A stretch of 34,635 nucleotides of DNA from Mesostigma viride (Eukaryota; Streptophyta; Mesostigmatophyceae; Mesostigmatales; Mesostigmataceae). The stretch spans positions 1-34,635 of the forward strand of contig RPFO01002072.1 in assembly GCA_009746045.1 (NCBI GenBank), given 5' to 3'. Of the stretch, positions 25,379-34,523 are shown one piece after another (the first letter of the stretch is position 1; every line of letters starts with the position of its first letter). A program made the position numbers and the translations under genes. The notes below the pieces were generated by a model that made no database searches, was not told where the DNA came from, and saw nothing but the letters and a program-made list of their open reading frames with translations.

Positions 25379-27945
25379 CCGGACGGCAGGCGGTACCACC
25401 ATTCCGTGGCAGCTTGGCCCAGTTTGCTACCGGCTGGCACACGTTTTCAGTGAATTTTGGGCTCCAGATTTAAATGCAACGTGCGGTTTGAGGCAGGGGA
25501 AAACATGCGTGGACGATAGGAATTATAGCACCGGCGGGCTTCAAAGTGCCGGACGGCAGGCGGTACCACCATTCCGTGGCAGCTTGGCCCAGTTTGCTAC
25601 CGGCTGGCACACGTTTTCGGTGAATTTTGGGCTCCAGATTTAAATGCAACGTGCGGTTTGAGGCAGGGGAAAACATGCGTGGACGATAGGAATTATAGCA
25701 CCGGCGGGCTTCAAAGTGCCGGACGGCAGGCGGTACCACCATTCCGTGGCAGCTTGGCCCAGTTTGCTACCGGCTGGCACACGTTTTCGGTGAATTTTGG
25801 GCTCCAGATTTAAATGCAACGTGCGGTTTGAGGCAGGGGAAAACATGCGTGGACGATAGGAATTATAGCACCGGCGGGCTTCAAAGTGCCGGACGGCAGG
25901 CGGTACCACCATTCCGTGGCAGCTTGGCCCAGTTTGCTACCGGCTGGCACACGTTTTCGGTGAATTTTGGGCTCCAGATTTAAATGCAACGTGCGGTTTG
26001 AGGCAGGGGAAAACATGCGTGGACGATAGGAATTATAGCACCGGCGGGCTTCAAAGTGCCGGACGGCAGGCGGTACCACCATTCCGTGGCAGCTTGGCCC
26101 AGTTTGCTACCGGCTGGCACACGTTTTCGGTGAATTTTGGGCTCCAGATTTAAATGCAACGTGCGGTTTGAGGCAGGGGAAAACATGCGTGGACGATAGG
26201 AATTATAGCACCGGCGGGCTTCAAAGTGCCGGACGGCAGGCGGTACCACCATTCCGTGGCAGCTTGGCCCAGTTTGCTACCGGCTGGCACACGTTTTCGG
26301 TGAATTTTGGGCTCCAGATTTAAATGCAACGTGCGGTTTGAGGCAGGGGAAAACATGCGTGGACGATAGGAATTATAGCACCGGCGGGCTTCAAAGTGCC
26401 GGACGGCAGGCGGTACCACCATTCCGTGGCAGCTTGGCCCAGTTTGCTACCGGCTGGCACACGTTTTCGGTGAATTTTGGGCTCCAGATTTAAATGCAAC
26501 GTGCGGTTTGAGGCAGGGGAAAACATGCGTGGACGATAGGAATTATAGCACCGGCGGGCTTCAAAGTGCCGGACGGCAGGCGGTACCACCATTCCGTGGC
26601 AGCTTGGCCCAGTTTGCTACCGGCTGGCACACGTTTTCGGTGAATTTTGGGCTCCAGATTTAAATGCAACGTGCGGTTTGAGGCAGGGGAAAACATGCGT
26701 GGACGATAGGAATTATAGCACCGGCGGGCTTCAAAGTGCCGGACGGCAGGCGGTACCACCATTCCGTGGCAGCTTGGCCCAGTTTGCTACCGGCTGGCAC
26801 ACGTTTTCGGTGAATTTTGGGCTCCAGATTTAAATGCAACGTGCGGTTTGAGGCAGGGGAAAACATGCGTGGACGATAGGAATTATAGCACCGGCGGGCT
26901 TCAAAGTGCCGGACGGCAGGCGGTACCACCATTCCGTGGCAGCTTGGCCCAGTTTGCTACCGGCTGGCACACGTTTTCGGTGAATTTTGGGCTCCAGATT
27001 TAAATGCAACGTGCGGTTTGAGGCAGGGGAAAACATGCGTGGACGATAGGAATTATAGCACCGGCGGGCTTCAAAGTGCCGGACGGCAGGCGGTACCGCC
27101 ATTCCGTGGCAGCTTGGCCCAGTTTGCTACCGGCTGGCACACGTTTTCAGTGAATTTTGGGCTCCAGATTTAAATGCAACGTGCGGTTTGAGGCAGGGGA
27201 AAACATGCGTGGACGATAGGAATTATAGCACCGGCGGGCTTCAAAGTGCCGGACGGCAGGCGGTACCACCATTCCGTGGCAGCTTGGCCCAGTTTGCTAC
27301 CGGCTGGCACACGTTTTCAGTGAATTTTGGGCTCCAGATTTAAATGCAACGTGCGGTTTGAGGCAGGGGAAAACATGCGTGGACGATAGGAATTATAGCA
27401 CCGGCGGGCTTCAAAGTGCCGGACGGCAGGCGGTACCACCATTCCGTGGCAGCTTGGCCCAGTTTGCTACCGGCTGGCACACGTTTTCAGTGAATTTTGG
27501 GCTCCAGATTTAAATGCAACGTGCGGTTTGAGGCAGGGGAAAACATGCGTGGACGATAGGAATTATAGCACCGGCGGGCTTCAAAGTGCCGGACGGCAGG
27601 CGGTACCATTCCGTGGCAGCTTGGCCCAGTTTGCTACCGGCTGGCACACGTTTTCAGTGAATTTTGGGCTCCAGATTTAAATGCAACGTGCGGTTTGAGG
27701 CAGGGGAAAACATGCGTGGACGATAGGAATTATAGCACCGGCGGGCTTCAAAGTGCCGGACGGCAGGCGGTACCACCATTCCGTGGCAGCTTGGCCCAGT
27801 TTGCTACCGGCTGGCACACGTTTTCAGTGAATTTTGGGCTCCAGATTTAAATGCAACGTGCGGTTTGAGGCAGGGGAAAACATGCGTGGACGATAGGAAT
27901 TATAGCACCGGCGGGCTTCAAAGTGCCGGACGGCAGGCGGTACCG
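25379..27945 (+). repeat. Tandem array of fifteen 170-bp monomers
   Basis: Units start with GGACGGCAGGCGGTACC at 25381 and every 170 bases to 27591, then at 27758 (one unit is 167 bp, with 3 bases lost near 27607), and a final partial unit at 27928-27945. Units are nearly identical. One base (GTTTTCAGTG versus GTTTTCGGTG) divides them into unit 1 (A), units 2-10 (G) and units 11-15 (A). The length is not a multiple of three and frames stop in each unit, so it is non-coding. It could act as the LINE's repeated promoter. Confidence 0.95.
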
Positions 27946-27958
27946 CGACCGCAGCGCG

Positions 27959-28009
27959 TTGGGGGGCTGCCGCCCCCCAAACCCCCGCGTGGGGGGCTCC
28001 GCCCCCCAC
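27959..28009. promoter_or_regulatory. Two perfect GC hairpins upstream of the LINE ORF
   Basis: TTGGGGGGC-TGCC-GCCCCCCAA (27959-27980) and GTGGGGGGC-TCC-GCCCCCCAC (27989-28009) are consecutive 9-bp-stem hairpins, followed by C-rich DNA to 28025. They lie in the leader 48 bases before ATG 28057. Either strand's G runs could also form quadruplexes. A role in transcription or translation is only inferred. Confidence 0.7.
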
Positions 28010-28056
28010 ACCCCCCGCCCCCCCCTCGGTGGCTGCCACGCCTGCCCTGATTGTTC

Positions 28057-31000
28057 ATGGACGACCCACGACCCCCTTCGCCCAACGGCTCCCCCGCTCC
28101 CCGGTTGGCGCCTCGGCGGTCCTCTCGGCTTGCGGCCCTTCTTGCGGAGGTGGGCGACCCGGCTGCGGGGGGCTCGGGCGCCCCGGTCTCCCCCTCCTTG
28201 GTCTGCGAGGTCTGCCGGAGCGGGCACCGCGGGCACCACATGTTAGTTTGTGATGCTTGCAATTCCGGGTGGCACTTGCAGTGTCTTACTCCCCGGCTCT
28301 ACCGGGTCCCGCCGGGCTCCTGGACGTGCCCGCGCTGTCCCCCCCGCGGGCCCCCGGGCTGCCCTCCCCGCTGGGTGCTCCGGCCCCCTGCCCCGTGTGC
28401 CCCCCTGCCGAGGCCCTCGGGGCGGGCCGTGGCCTGCCCGATGGGGCCGCCGTTGCTCGGGCCCTGGCGCCCTCGGCCCCGGGGCCCCACCCGTCGCCTG
28501 GCCCCGCCGACGGGGGCGCGGCGCTGTCGCCTGGGCTGGGCCCGGCCGACCCCCGGCGGGCCTGGCGACCCCGGCGCCCGCCCCCGGCCCCTCGCTCCCC
28601 GACGCTCTGGCCTCCCTTCCCCCGGCCGCGGTTGGCCACCCAGCCGCCACCCCCGTCCTTGCCGCGTGGGACGGCGGCCCCCGGGCCCACGCGTTCACCT
28701 CGTGGCCGCCCTCGCACATTGTCGGCGTGGTGGGCCGCGCCACCTTTTCTTGGGCGTACTGCCCTTTGTTGCTGGACGCGGTCGGGTTGGAGGCCGCCTT
28801 CCCCTCGCTCCCTAGGCCCCCGGCCTTCCTGGCCCTAGTTGCGCGGTGCGGGCGACATTTCTTTCCGCCGCCCCCCGGTGACGGCCTCGACTCTTTGGGG
28901 GTATGTCTTGGAAGGATATCACGCCGGCTGCCGGCTGCCGTGGCATCTCCCGGCCGCCCGGCAGGAAGAGCTGCTTTCCCTGGACGAGCGGGTGGGTCAG
29001 GAGGTGGTCGAGTTCGTCACGGCGGTGGCTCGAGACGCACAGGTCTCGGTGCGGGCGGCCTACCTCGCGGGCGGCGCCGACCTGGGCCTCATGTCCCCGC
29101 GGCAGCTTCGCCTCTTCTTGGACGCCCAGGCCCCGCCTCCCGGCCCGGTTGCCAGTGGGGGCTTTCTCATCACCTCCCTCAGCCTGGCGCAGGCCGCCAT
29201 GCTGCGTGTGGAGTTCGGGGCCCCCATCGCGGTTCAGGGCGGCCAGGCCATCTTGGTGGACTCGGCCGGGCGCGCCCAGCCCCTAACCGCGGGGACGCCT
29301 GTTTCTGCCTTCCTCCACGACATCCTGGAGTTGGCAGGCATCCCGCACGAATGGCACCCCGCGGCTGACCAACCGGTCGGCATCCTCTCGCGCGCCCAGA
29401 TTGCTGCTCTCCCGGGTTGCTGGGAGGCCGGCTGGGACCCGCCCCCCCTCATGTCCGGTCCCTTCTGGAGGGGGACGACCCCGAGTCGGGCTCCTGTGCC
29501 ATCTGCCTTGAGCCCTTCCGGCCGGGGGATGGCTTGTGTCGCCTGCCCGCGTGCGGCCACACATTCCATCAAGCGTGCATCGCGCGCAGCTTGCTCCACT
29601 CCGTGCCGCGCTGCCCGTTGTGCCGGGCTGTTGTGCCGCCCCCTGGGACTGCGCTTCCTCTCGGCCCGCCCCCGGTCTCGCTGGGTCCCCTGCCGGGTCC
29701 CCACCGGGCCCCGGGGCCAGCTGCCTCCCCGACCCCTCGGCCGCCGCCCCCGGCCTCGTTGCCGGGGCCTGGGGTGGTCGCGGGCGCGCTGGCGAGTCCC
29801 CCTGGGAGGGGCGCCGGCGTTCTCGATCCCCCTCCGCTGGGGGTCTCCCCGGTGGGCACTGCCTCCTCCGTGGCCCCGGCGGGCATGCCGGGCGCTGGTC
29901 GGGTCGTGGTGCGCGCGCCTGCCGGCCCGGCTGGGGAGACGCCGCAGGCCCCACGTCCTGCCTTTGCTGGCGCCGCTCCCCGCCACTCAGCGCCCGCCGA
30001 CGGCCTTCACCGGTGTGCCGTGCTGCTTCCCACGGGGTCCCCGTGTGCTGGTGTGTTCCACAACCGTAACCTCCTCTGCCAGCACCTTCGCGCTGTGCAC
30101 CCCGATCTCGGCGCGGCGGATCTGCAGGCCATGAGCTGTTACCGGTGCCCGGAAGCTCACTGCCAGCGGGTGTACTCCATTCACGGGCGCGCTCAGCACG
30201 CGCGCGCCTGTGTTGCTCAACGGCCCCTCAACCGGCCAGCAGTCCCGGCCCCCTCCCCCCTCCCGCCTCGGCTCCCACCGGCTCCCAGCCCCCGCCGCCC
30301 GACTACTCGGCCAGTTGGCGTTGGCTTGACACGGTTCCCTGGGATGCATGCGCCATCAACCCGACGTCTACCCTGACCGACCTCCCCCACCGCGCGCGTA
30401 GCCTTTTCGCGCAATGTGCAATCGTTTCTCTCCGGCGCATGCACGCCGCTCCGGACGACCCGCTGGGCTTTAAACTGCACATGGTGACCCCCCGCCTGCT
30501 CCTCACCCCTCTCGGGCGTGGTGTGCGCGGCCTCCAGGGTGCGGTTATTGCCCGTTGCCGACGCTTTCTGCAGGGGGACTGGGAGGGGCTGTTTGGCGTG
30601 CCGCCCCCGCGCACGGCCCGGCTGTCGGGGGAGGTCAACTTCGAGCGGGTGGCCGCCGACGTCATCCGCCTCGTCCGCGAGGGGCAGCTCAGCCGGGCCA
30701 TGACCCGCTTGGAAATGGCCAAGCTGGCCCCCGCCAATGCGGCTACCCTGGCGGCCTTGGAGGCTCTTCACCCTGCGGAGCCCGGATTCCAGCTGCCCGT
30801 GCCGGACCCCCTGCCGGCCCCCCTCCGGCTGGACCGCGACTGCTTCCTGGAGGTGATGCGTGCGGTCCCGCGGGCTTCCTCTACCGGGCCGTCGGGCTGG
30901 CGCTACGAGCACTTGGAGGTCCTGGTGGGGCATGGGGGCGAGGACATTCTCTTTGACACCCTCATTGACCTGGCGGCTGGTCGCGTTCCTCCCGCTGCGC

Positions 31001-31058
31001 GCGAGTGGTTAGCGGGCGCTCGCCTCCTCGCTCTGCTCAAGGGTGTCTTGCCCCCCCC
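28057..31058 (+). pseudogene. LINE N-terminal region: PHD, RING-H2, C2H2-like fingers and RT start, frames broken
   Basis: ATG 28057 opens a frame with a PHD finger at 28204-28338 (CEVC...CDAC...WHLQC...WTCPRC, C4HC3). The coding sense then moves between frames: 28650-28880, then 28880-29440, then a RING-H2 finger at 29495-29623 (CAICLEPF...CGHTFHQAC...CPLC). Two C2H2-like fingers follow (~30014-30100 with HLRAVH, ~30140-30210), and a last frame 30260-31050 leads into the RT with TGPSGWRYEHLEVL. The changes lie at or near C or G runs (28871-28876 or 28897-28901, 29442-29448, ~30249-30264, 31051-31058), so indel errors or decay at homopolymers explain them. PHD binds histone tails in known proteins, RING-H2 is usually a ubiquitin ligase domain, and C2H2 fingers bind DNA in R2-type elements. 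Confidence 0.75.
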
Positions 31059-33215
31059 GAGGGCAAGGTGCGCCCGATCGCCTGCGGTGAGGTGCTCCGC
31101 AAGCTCGTGGGCAAAGTGATCTGCCGCCAAAAGGCGCCCGAGCTCCGTGCCTTTTTCTGCCCGCCCCTCGCAGCGGGTGAGACCTCGGTGGCGGCCCAGC
31201 TGGGGGTGACGACTCCAGGCGGGGCGGATATCCTCATCCATTCGGTGCAGGCCTACCTCGAGGCCCACCCCACCCACGCTGTCGTCAAGGTCGACTGCCA
31301 CAACGCGTTCAACAGTCTGTCCCGCGCCAGCATGTTTGCGGCCGTCATGGAGTCCTTCGAGGACTTGTACGCTTGGACAGCCGTGTGCTACGGCCAGCCC
31401 GGCCAACTGGTTCACATCATGGAGGACGGCACTCGCGGCGGCCTGCTGTCGCGGTCGGGCACCCAGCAAGGGGACCCCCTGGGACCCCTGTACTTTGCCG
31501 CCCCCCTCCAGGGTTGCCTCCAAGCGGTCCATGCTGCCCACCCGGCGGTCGCTATTCAGGCCTACTTGGATGATATCTACCTTCTGGGCCCTGTGCCGGA
31601 CACCACCGCGGCTCTGCTGGCACTGCAGACCGCGGTGGCCGACATCAACCTCCAGTTGACCCTGGCCAAGTGCGCGGTGTACTCGCCCCAAGGTGATTGC
31701 TCCGGCTTTCCGCCCCAGCTCTTGGGCCGGGACGAGCGCCTCCATGGGTTGGATGTCCTCGGCGTTCCGGTTGGCGACCCCGCGTTTGTCATCGATGCTC
31801 TGCGGGCCGCCCTCGAGGCACGCACTGAGGTACTGCCCTTGATTGCGCGCCTTCATGATTCGCAGACCAAGGGTCTGCTTCTGTGGTTTTGCGCTCACCC
31901 TCGCGTCGTTCACTGGCTCCGGGGCGCTCTTCCGGCTCAGGTCCGGCTGGCCGCCGAGGGCCACGACGAACGCATCCAGTCGGCCTTGGCGCAGCTGGTC
32001 CCGGGCCCCGACCTCCCGCCACATGCTATTCGCATTGCCTCCCTGCCTGCACGGATGGGTGGCTGCGGTCTGACTCGTGCCGCCCGGCTGGCCCCAGCAG
32101 CATTTTTGGGCTCCGTCGCTCAGTCGTGGGCGGAAAGCTGCCGGCTCCTGCCCCTTTTGGCAACGGCAGCGCCTGACCTCCTGGACCCCAGCAGCCCTTT
32201 GCCCTTCGTCACCGCCATCCAGGAGGCCTATGCTGAGATCCAGCAGGCCTGTTCTCCCGTCCGTGCCGCTCAGGCGGTACAGCGCCACCTCCCTCGCGGC
32301 ACTCCCTCGGTCGCCTCCGTTCAATCTCCCGCCGCATTCCCTGCTCGCGTCATCGATAAACACCAGAAAACCTACGCGGGTATTCTGCACACGGCTGATT
32401 GGATTGCTCTTTTCGCGGACCTCAACGCCCAGGGACGTGCGTGGCTGTTCTCGCTTTCCTTGCGGAGTGTGGGCTCGGCGTACCTTCGTGCTCTTCCCAT
32501 GGCCCCCCCATTCGCCTTGGCTCCCAGCCACTACTCGGTGGCGCTCCGGCACCAGCTATTTGCCCCGCAGCCTCTTGTTCCGGCCGGGCGGCCTTGTGGT
32601 AGCTGTGGGCAGCCGCTGGATCCCACGGGGACTCACTACCTTGCCTGCATGGGGGGCCAACAGAATCAGAATTGGTATTTGTATTTGCACACTGTCCTCC
32701 TGACGGTGGTGCTCGCCATGATTCGGTCGGTTTTCCCCCACGCGAACATCCGGTCCGAGGATGCGGATGGCGCTGCCTTCTATTCCCCCAACCACCGGCC
32801 TGACATCGTGGTGCTGGACTTTGAGGGGGGTGGCCGGCATCTGCTTATTGACGTTTCGGTGGCGCGGCCCTTGGCTCTTAGCCACGTGGCTGGGGCCTCC
32901 CTCACGGCAGGTTACACGGCGGACCGGGCGGAGCGGGCCAAGCTCCTGGCCTACGGCGACGTCGGGCACCATCGTGTGGTGCCCTTTGTCCTGGAGGAGT
33001 TTGGGGCCATGGGGCCCCTGACCTCCGCCTTCTTCAAGGAGTGTTGCCGGCTCCGGGAGGACCGGCTGGACCTGGAGGGCCAGCGGGCCCCATGGTCGGC
33101 GCGGACCTGGACGTCATATTGGCGTCAGCGCTTGTCGGTGGCGCTGACTCGGGCCATGGCTGACATCATGCTCCGCCGTACGCGGGCTGATTTTGCGGTG
33201 CAGCAGGGCTATTAG
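31059..33215 (+). CDS. LINE reverse transcriptase and restriction-like endonuclease
   Basis: A long uninterrupted frame (open from 31005, meaningful from the C8 run at 31051-31058) runs to TAG 33213-33215. RT blocks: EGKVRPIACGEVLRKLVGK, VVKVDCHNAFNSLSR with catalytic Asp at 31292, SRSGTQQGDPLGPLYF, AYLDDIYLLG (31560-31589), and a LDVLGVPVG block. A CCHC-type finger (CGSCG...THYLAC, ~32595-32650) precedes the endonuclease: RPD (32796-32804), LLIDVSV with Asp at 32850, and AKLLAYGDV with Lys at 32940. These are the PD-(D/E)XK residues of the R2-type endonuclease. The enzyme would nick target DNA and prime cDNA synthesis there. The large antisense frame (30903-32552) is a shadow. Confidence 0.9.
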   Translation, partial: EGKVRPIACGEVLRKLVGKVICRQKAPELRAFFCPPLAAGETSVAAQLGVTTPGGADILIHSVQAYLEAHPTHAVVKVDCHNAFNSLSRASMFAAVMESFEDLYAWTAVCYGQPGQLVHIMEDGTRGGLLSRSGTQQGDPLGPLYFAAPLQGCLQAVHAAHPAVAIQAYLDDIYLLGPVPDTTAALLALQTAVADINLQLTLAKCAVYSPQGDCSGFPPQLLGRDERLHGLDVLGVPVGDPAFVIDALRAALEARTEVLPLIARLHDSQTKGLLLWFCAHPRVVHWLRGALPAQVRLAAEGHDERIQSALAQLVPGPDLPPHAIRIASLPARMGGCGLTRAARLAPAAFLGSVAQSWAESCRLLPLLATAAPDLLDPSSPLPFVTAIQEAYAEIQQACSPVRAAQAVQRHLPRGTPSVASVQSPAAFPARVIDKHQKTYAGILHTADWIALFADLNAQGRAWLFSLSLRSVGSAYLRALPMAPPFALAPSHYSVALRHQLFAPQPLVPAGRPCGSCGQPLDPTGTHYLACMGGQQNQNWYLYLHTVLLTVVLAMIRSVFPHANIRSEDADGAAFYSPNHRPDIVVLDFEGGGRHLLIDVSVARPLALSHVAGASLTAGYTADRAERAKLLAYGDVGHHRVVPFVLEEFGAMGPLTSAFFKECCRLREDRLDLEGQRAPWSARTWTSYWRQRLSVALTRAMADIMLRRTRADFAVQQGY

Positions 33216-33348
33216 GTTCCTCCCGTTAGGCGTTTCCATTGGTCTTATCGTAGTATAGAGCTTTGACATGGCTCTGTATATAGGTTTATAGCTGGGCGTT
33301 TGCTTTGGTTTGAGTGATTTCACTCTGCTGTAAGTAATTATATTTTTA
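33216..33348 (+). other. LINE 3' untranslated region
   Basis: This is a short tail after the stop, becoming AT-rich (TAATTATATTTTTA) before ATATATAT. There is no poly(A) tail, as in several RLE-type LINEs. Confidence 0.7.
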
Positions 33349-33573
33349 ATATATATGGGTATGGTCCAGTTTGTTCACAAGCAGCTGGCCAGAAGCCGGG
33401 ACCTGGATTATTTGTTGCTGAAGGAGTTGGCCAGTTTGGTTGACTTGAAGCATATCCCTGGCGAGGAGAACCCTGCTGATGCATTGACCAAGCTGCCACA
33501 CAAGGCCCCAGCCCAGTACAATGTGCTGAGGAAGCTCATGAATGCTGACTGTCAAGTCGGTCTATCTGTCTAA
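33349..33573 (+). pseudogene. pol: Element A pol, 3' end: RNase H C-terminus
   Basis: From GMVQFVHKQLARSRDLDYLL to NPADALTKL the frame is close to residues 1127-1171 of element B's pol (roughly three quarters identical by eye), covering the last RNase H helix and final Asp. It stops at 33571-33573. The upstream RT and RNase H parts are missing across the LINE. It fits as the remnant 3' end of element A (same strand, same family), but a separate copy cannot be excluded. Confidence 0.8.
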
Positions 33574-34190
33574 AAGCTGAGAGCTGGGTGCTTAAGTCTC
33601 TGGATATCAGGCTGGGGGCTTGATTGTACATAATCCTGAGCACACCTTGAGGGGTGAGACATGTCTCTGGTGTGGGAATGTCTGACATTGTCTCTGATGG
33701 AGAGATGTCTATCTGGGGTTTTCATCTCAGTCTGAGGTTTCCCCAGATCTGTGGTTTGTGGGCGGGGTTCGATTCCCCGATGCCGTCTTAAGGCGGAGTT
33801 TCACGGACTGGCTGACCCATCCACCATGCTGGTGAGGTGGCGACAGGTCCCCTGATTTTCCACGGTTGGAATGAGTATAGGAGCTTGTGTTTTGCAGTGC
33901 TTCGCGTAGATGTTGTGTCTGGTTCGATAAGGGGCAGCAGACCGGCGCCGACTCCCGTCTGGGGGTCAGCAATGTTTTCTGATGAGCTGTTGTGGGTGAT
34001 CTGTGGGGTTTCGCCTAAGGTCCTGAAGGTTGTACATACTTCTCAAGTTCTTCACTGAACACCTATGGGCTGCCACAGTTGGCCAACCTCTTGTACATGG
34101 GTAACACAACGAGCCTCCCGTGAAGGGATCGATAGGGACTCATTGTAATTTGTTTGTGCTCCTGAACCAGTATGGGTGCTATGTACATAT
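33574..34190 (+). other. Element A 3' untranslated region
   Basis: Non-coding, with a T-arm mimic at 33763-33779 in the same relative place as in element B. Repeated GTCTCT-type words occur at 33650-33720. The 3' LTR of element A is not recognisable: the tail shows no clear match to 1320-1930, so the element may end beyond the window or may have lost its LTR. Confidence 0.5.
33763..33779 (+). promoter_or_regulatory. tRNA T-arm mimic in element A 3' UTR
   Basis: CGGGGTTCGATTCCCCG is a perfect 5-bp stem with the 7-base loop TTCGATT and a perfect B box. It lies 190 bases after the pol stop. The outermost stem pair differs from element B (C-G instead of T-A), so the stem is kept while the sequence changed. 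Confidence 0.55.
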
Positions 34191-34240
34191 AATAAGGATT
34201 CGATAGTACCGGTAGTAGAATAAGGATTCGATAGTACCGG
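34191..34240 (+). repeat. 22-bp direct repeat
   Basis: A 22-base word beginning AATAAGGATTCGATAG occurs at 34191-34212 and again at 34219-34240. A candidate regulatory or terminal repeat; no further copies are seen. Confidence 0.7.
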
Positions 34241-34463
34241 CTACGCCCCCTTCTAAAGAAGGATTCAGCCGTGTTCAGCCCGTCTCACGGTGCGAGACTG
34301 AACAAGTCTCGCGTGCAGACACGTGTGTAGTACTCCTACACACAGATCTCGAGTGATTTATCTAGTTACTACCAAATCCGAAAGGCTTGCATCACTCCCC
34401 GGACAGGAGAACTTTTGCGGATGACTGTAGGTGTAAGTTGGCGATGCCATGGTAAACGGAGAC
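34241..34463. other. Non-coding tail with small hairpins
   Basis: It contains GTCTC...GAGAC (near 34282-34298) and TGTGTAG-TACTC-CTACACA (near 34325-34343) hairpins. No gene is recognised. Confidence 0.4.
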
Positions 34464-34523
34464 GTCCGTCCTTTAGTCAGCAAAATTGGTGCGAGAGGTC
34501 CCCAGTTCGATTCCGGTCGGATT
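34464..34523 (+). other. Degenerate tRNA-like sequence
   Basis: GTCCGTC (34464-34470) can pair with GTCGGAT (~34516-34522) in six of seven positions counting one G-T pair. Between them lies GCGAGAGGTCCCCAGTTCGATTCCGG, which recalls the anticodon/variable/T-arm part of an aspartate tRNA and holds a B box. At ~60 bases it is too short for a tRNA and the T-stem has mismatches. It may be a tRNA relic or the head of a SINE. Confidence 0.3.

Larger units (their letters stand above)
25379..33348 (+). mobile_element. R2-like LINE (restriction-like endonuclease type) with monomer array, ~8 kb
   Basis: From 5' to 3' it has fifteen 170-bp monomers, two GC hairpins, an N-terminal coding region with PHD, RING-H2 and C2H2-like fingers, an RT domain, a CCHC finger, a PD-(D/E)XK-type endonuclease and a short AT-rich 3' UTR. 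There is no apurinic endonuclease, RNase H or long poly(A). C-terminal RLE plus N-terminal fingers is the plan of the R2/NeSL/CRE group of non-LTR elements. The array starts two bases before a unit boundary, directly at the insertion site. Confidence 0.85.

Noticed and set aside
24784-25473. 229-residue fused ORF
   Set aside because: It is an accidental join of the gypsy LTR frame with element A's protease and the first monomer of the LINE.
25379-27945. CRISPR-like or coding interpretation of the regular repeats
   Set aside because: Units are 170 bp, contiguous and without unique spacers. The identical ~90-residue frames on the minus strand stop in every unit and the period is not a multiple of three.
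28243-29986. Other large ORFs on both strands in the GC-rich LINE 5' half
   Set aside because: At this GC content most frames stay open. Only the frames carrying the PHD, RING and C2H2-like motifs or clear continuity were kept.
30903-32552. 549-residue antisense ORF
   Set aside because: It is opposite the RT-endonuclease frame, which has all catalytic motifs; the antisense frame has none.
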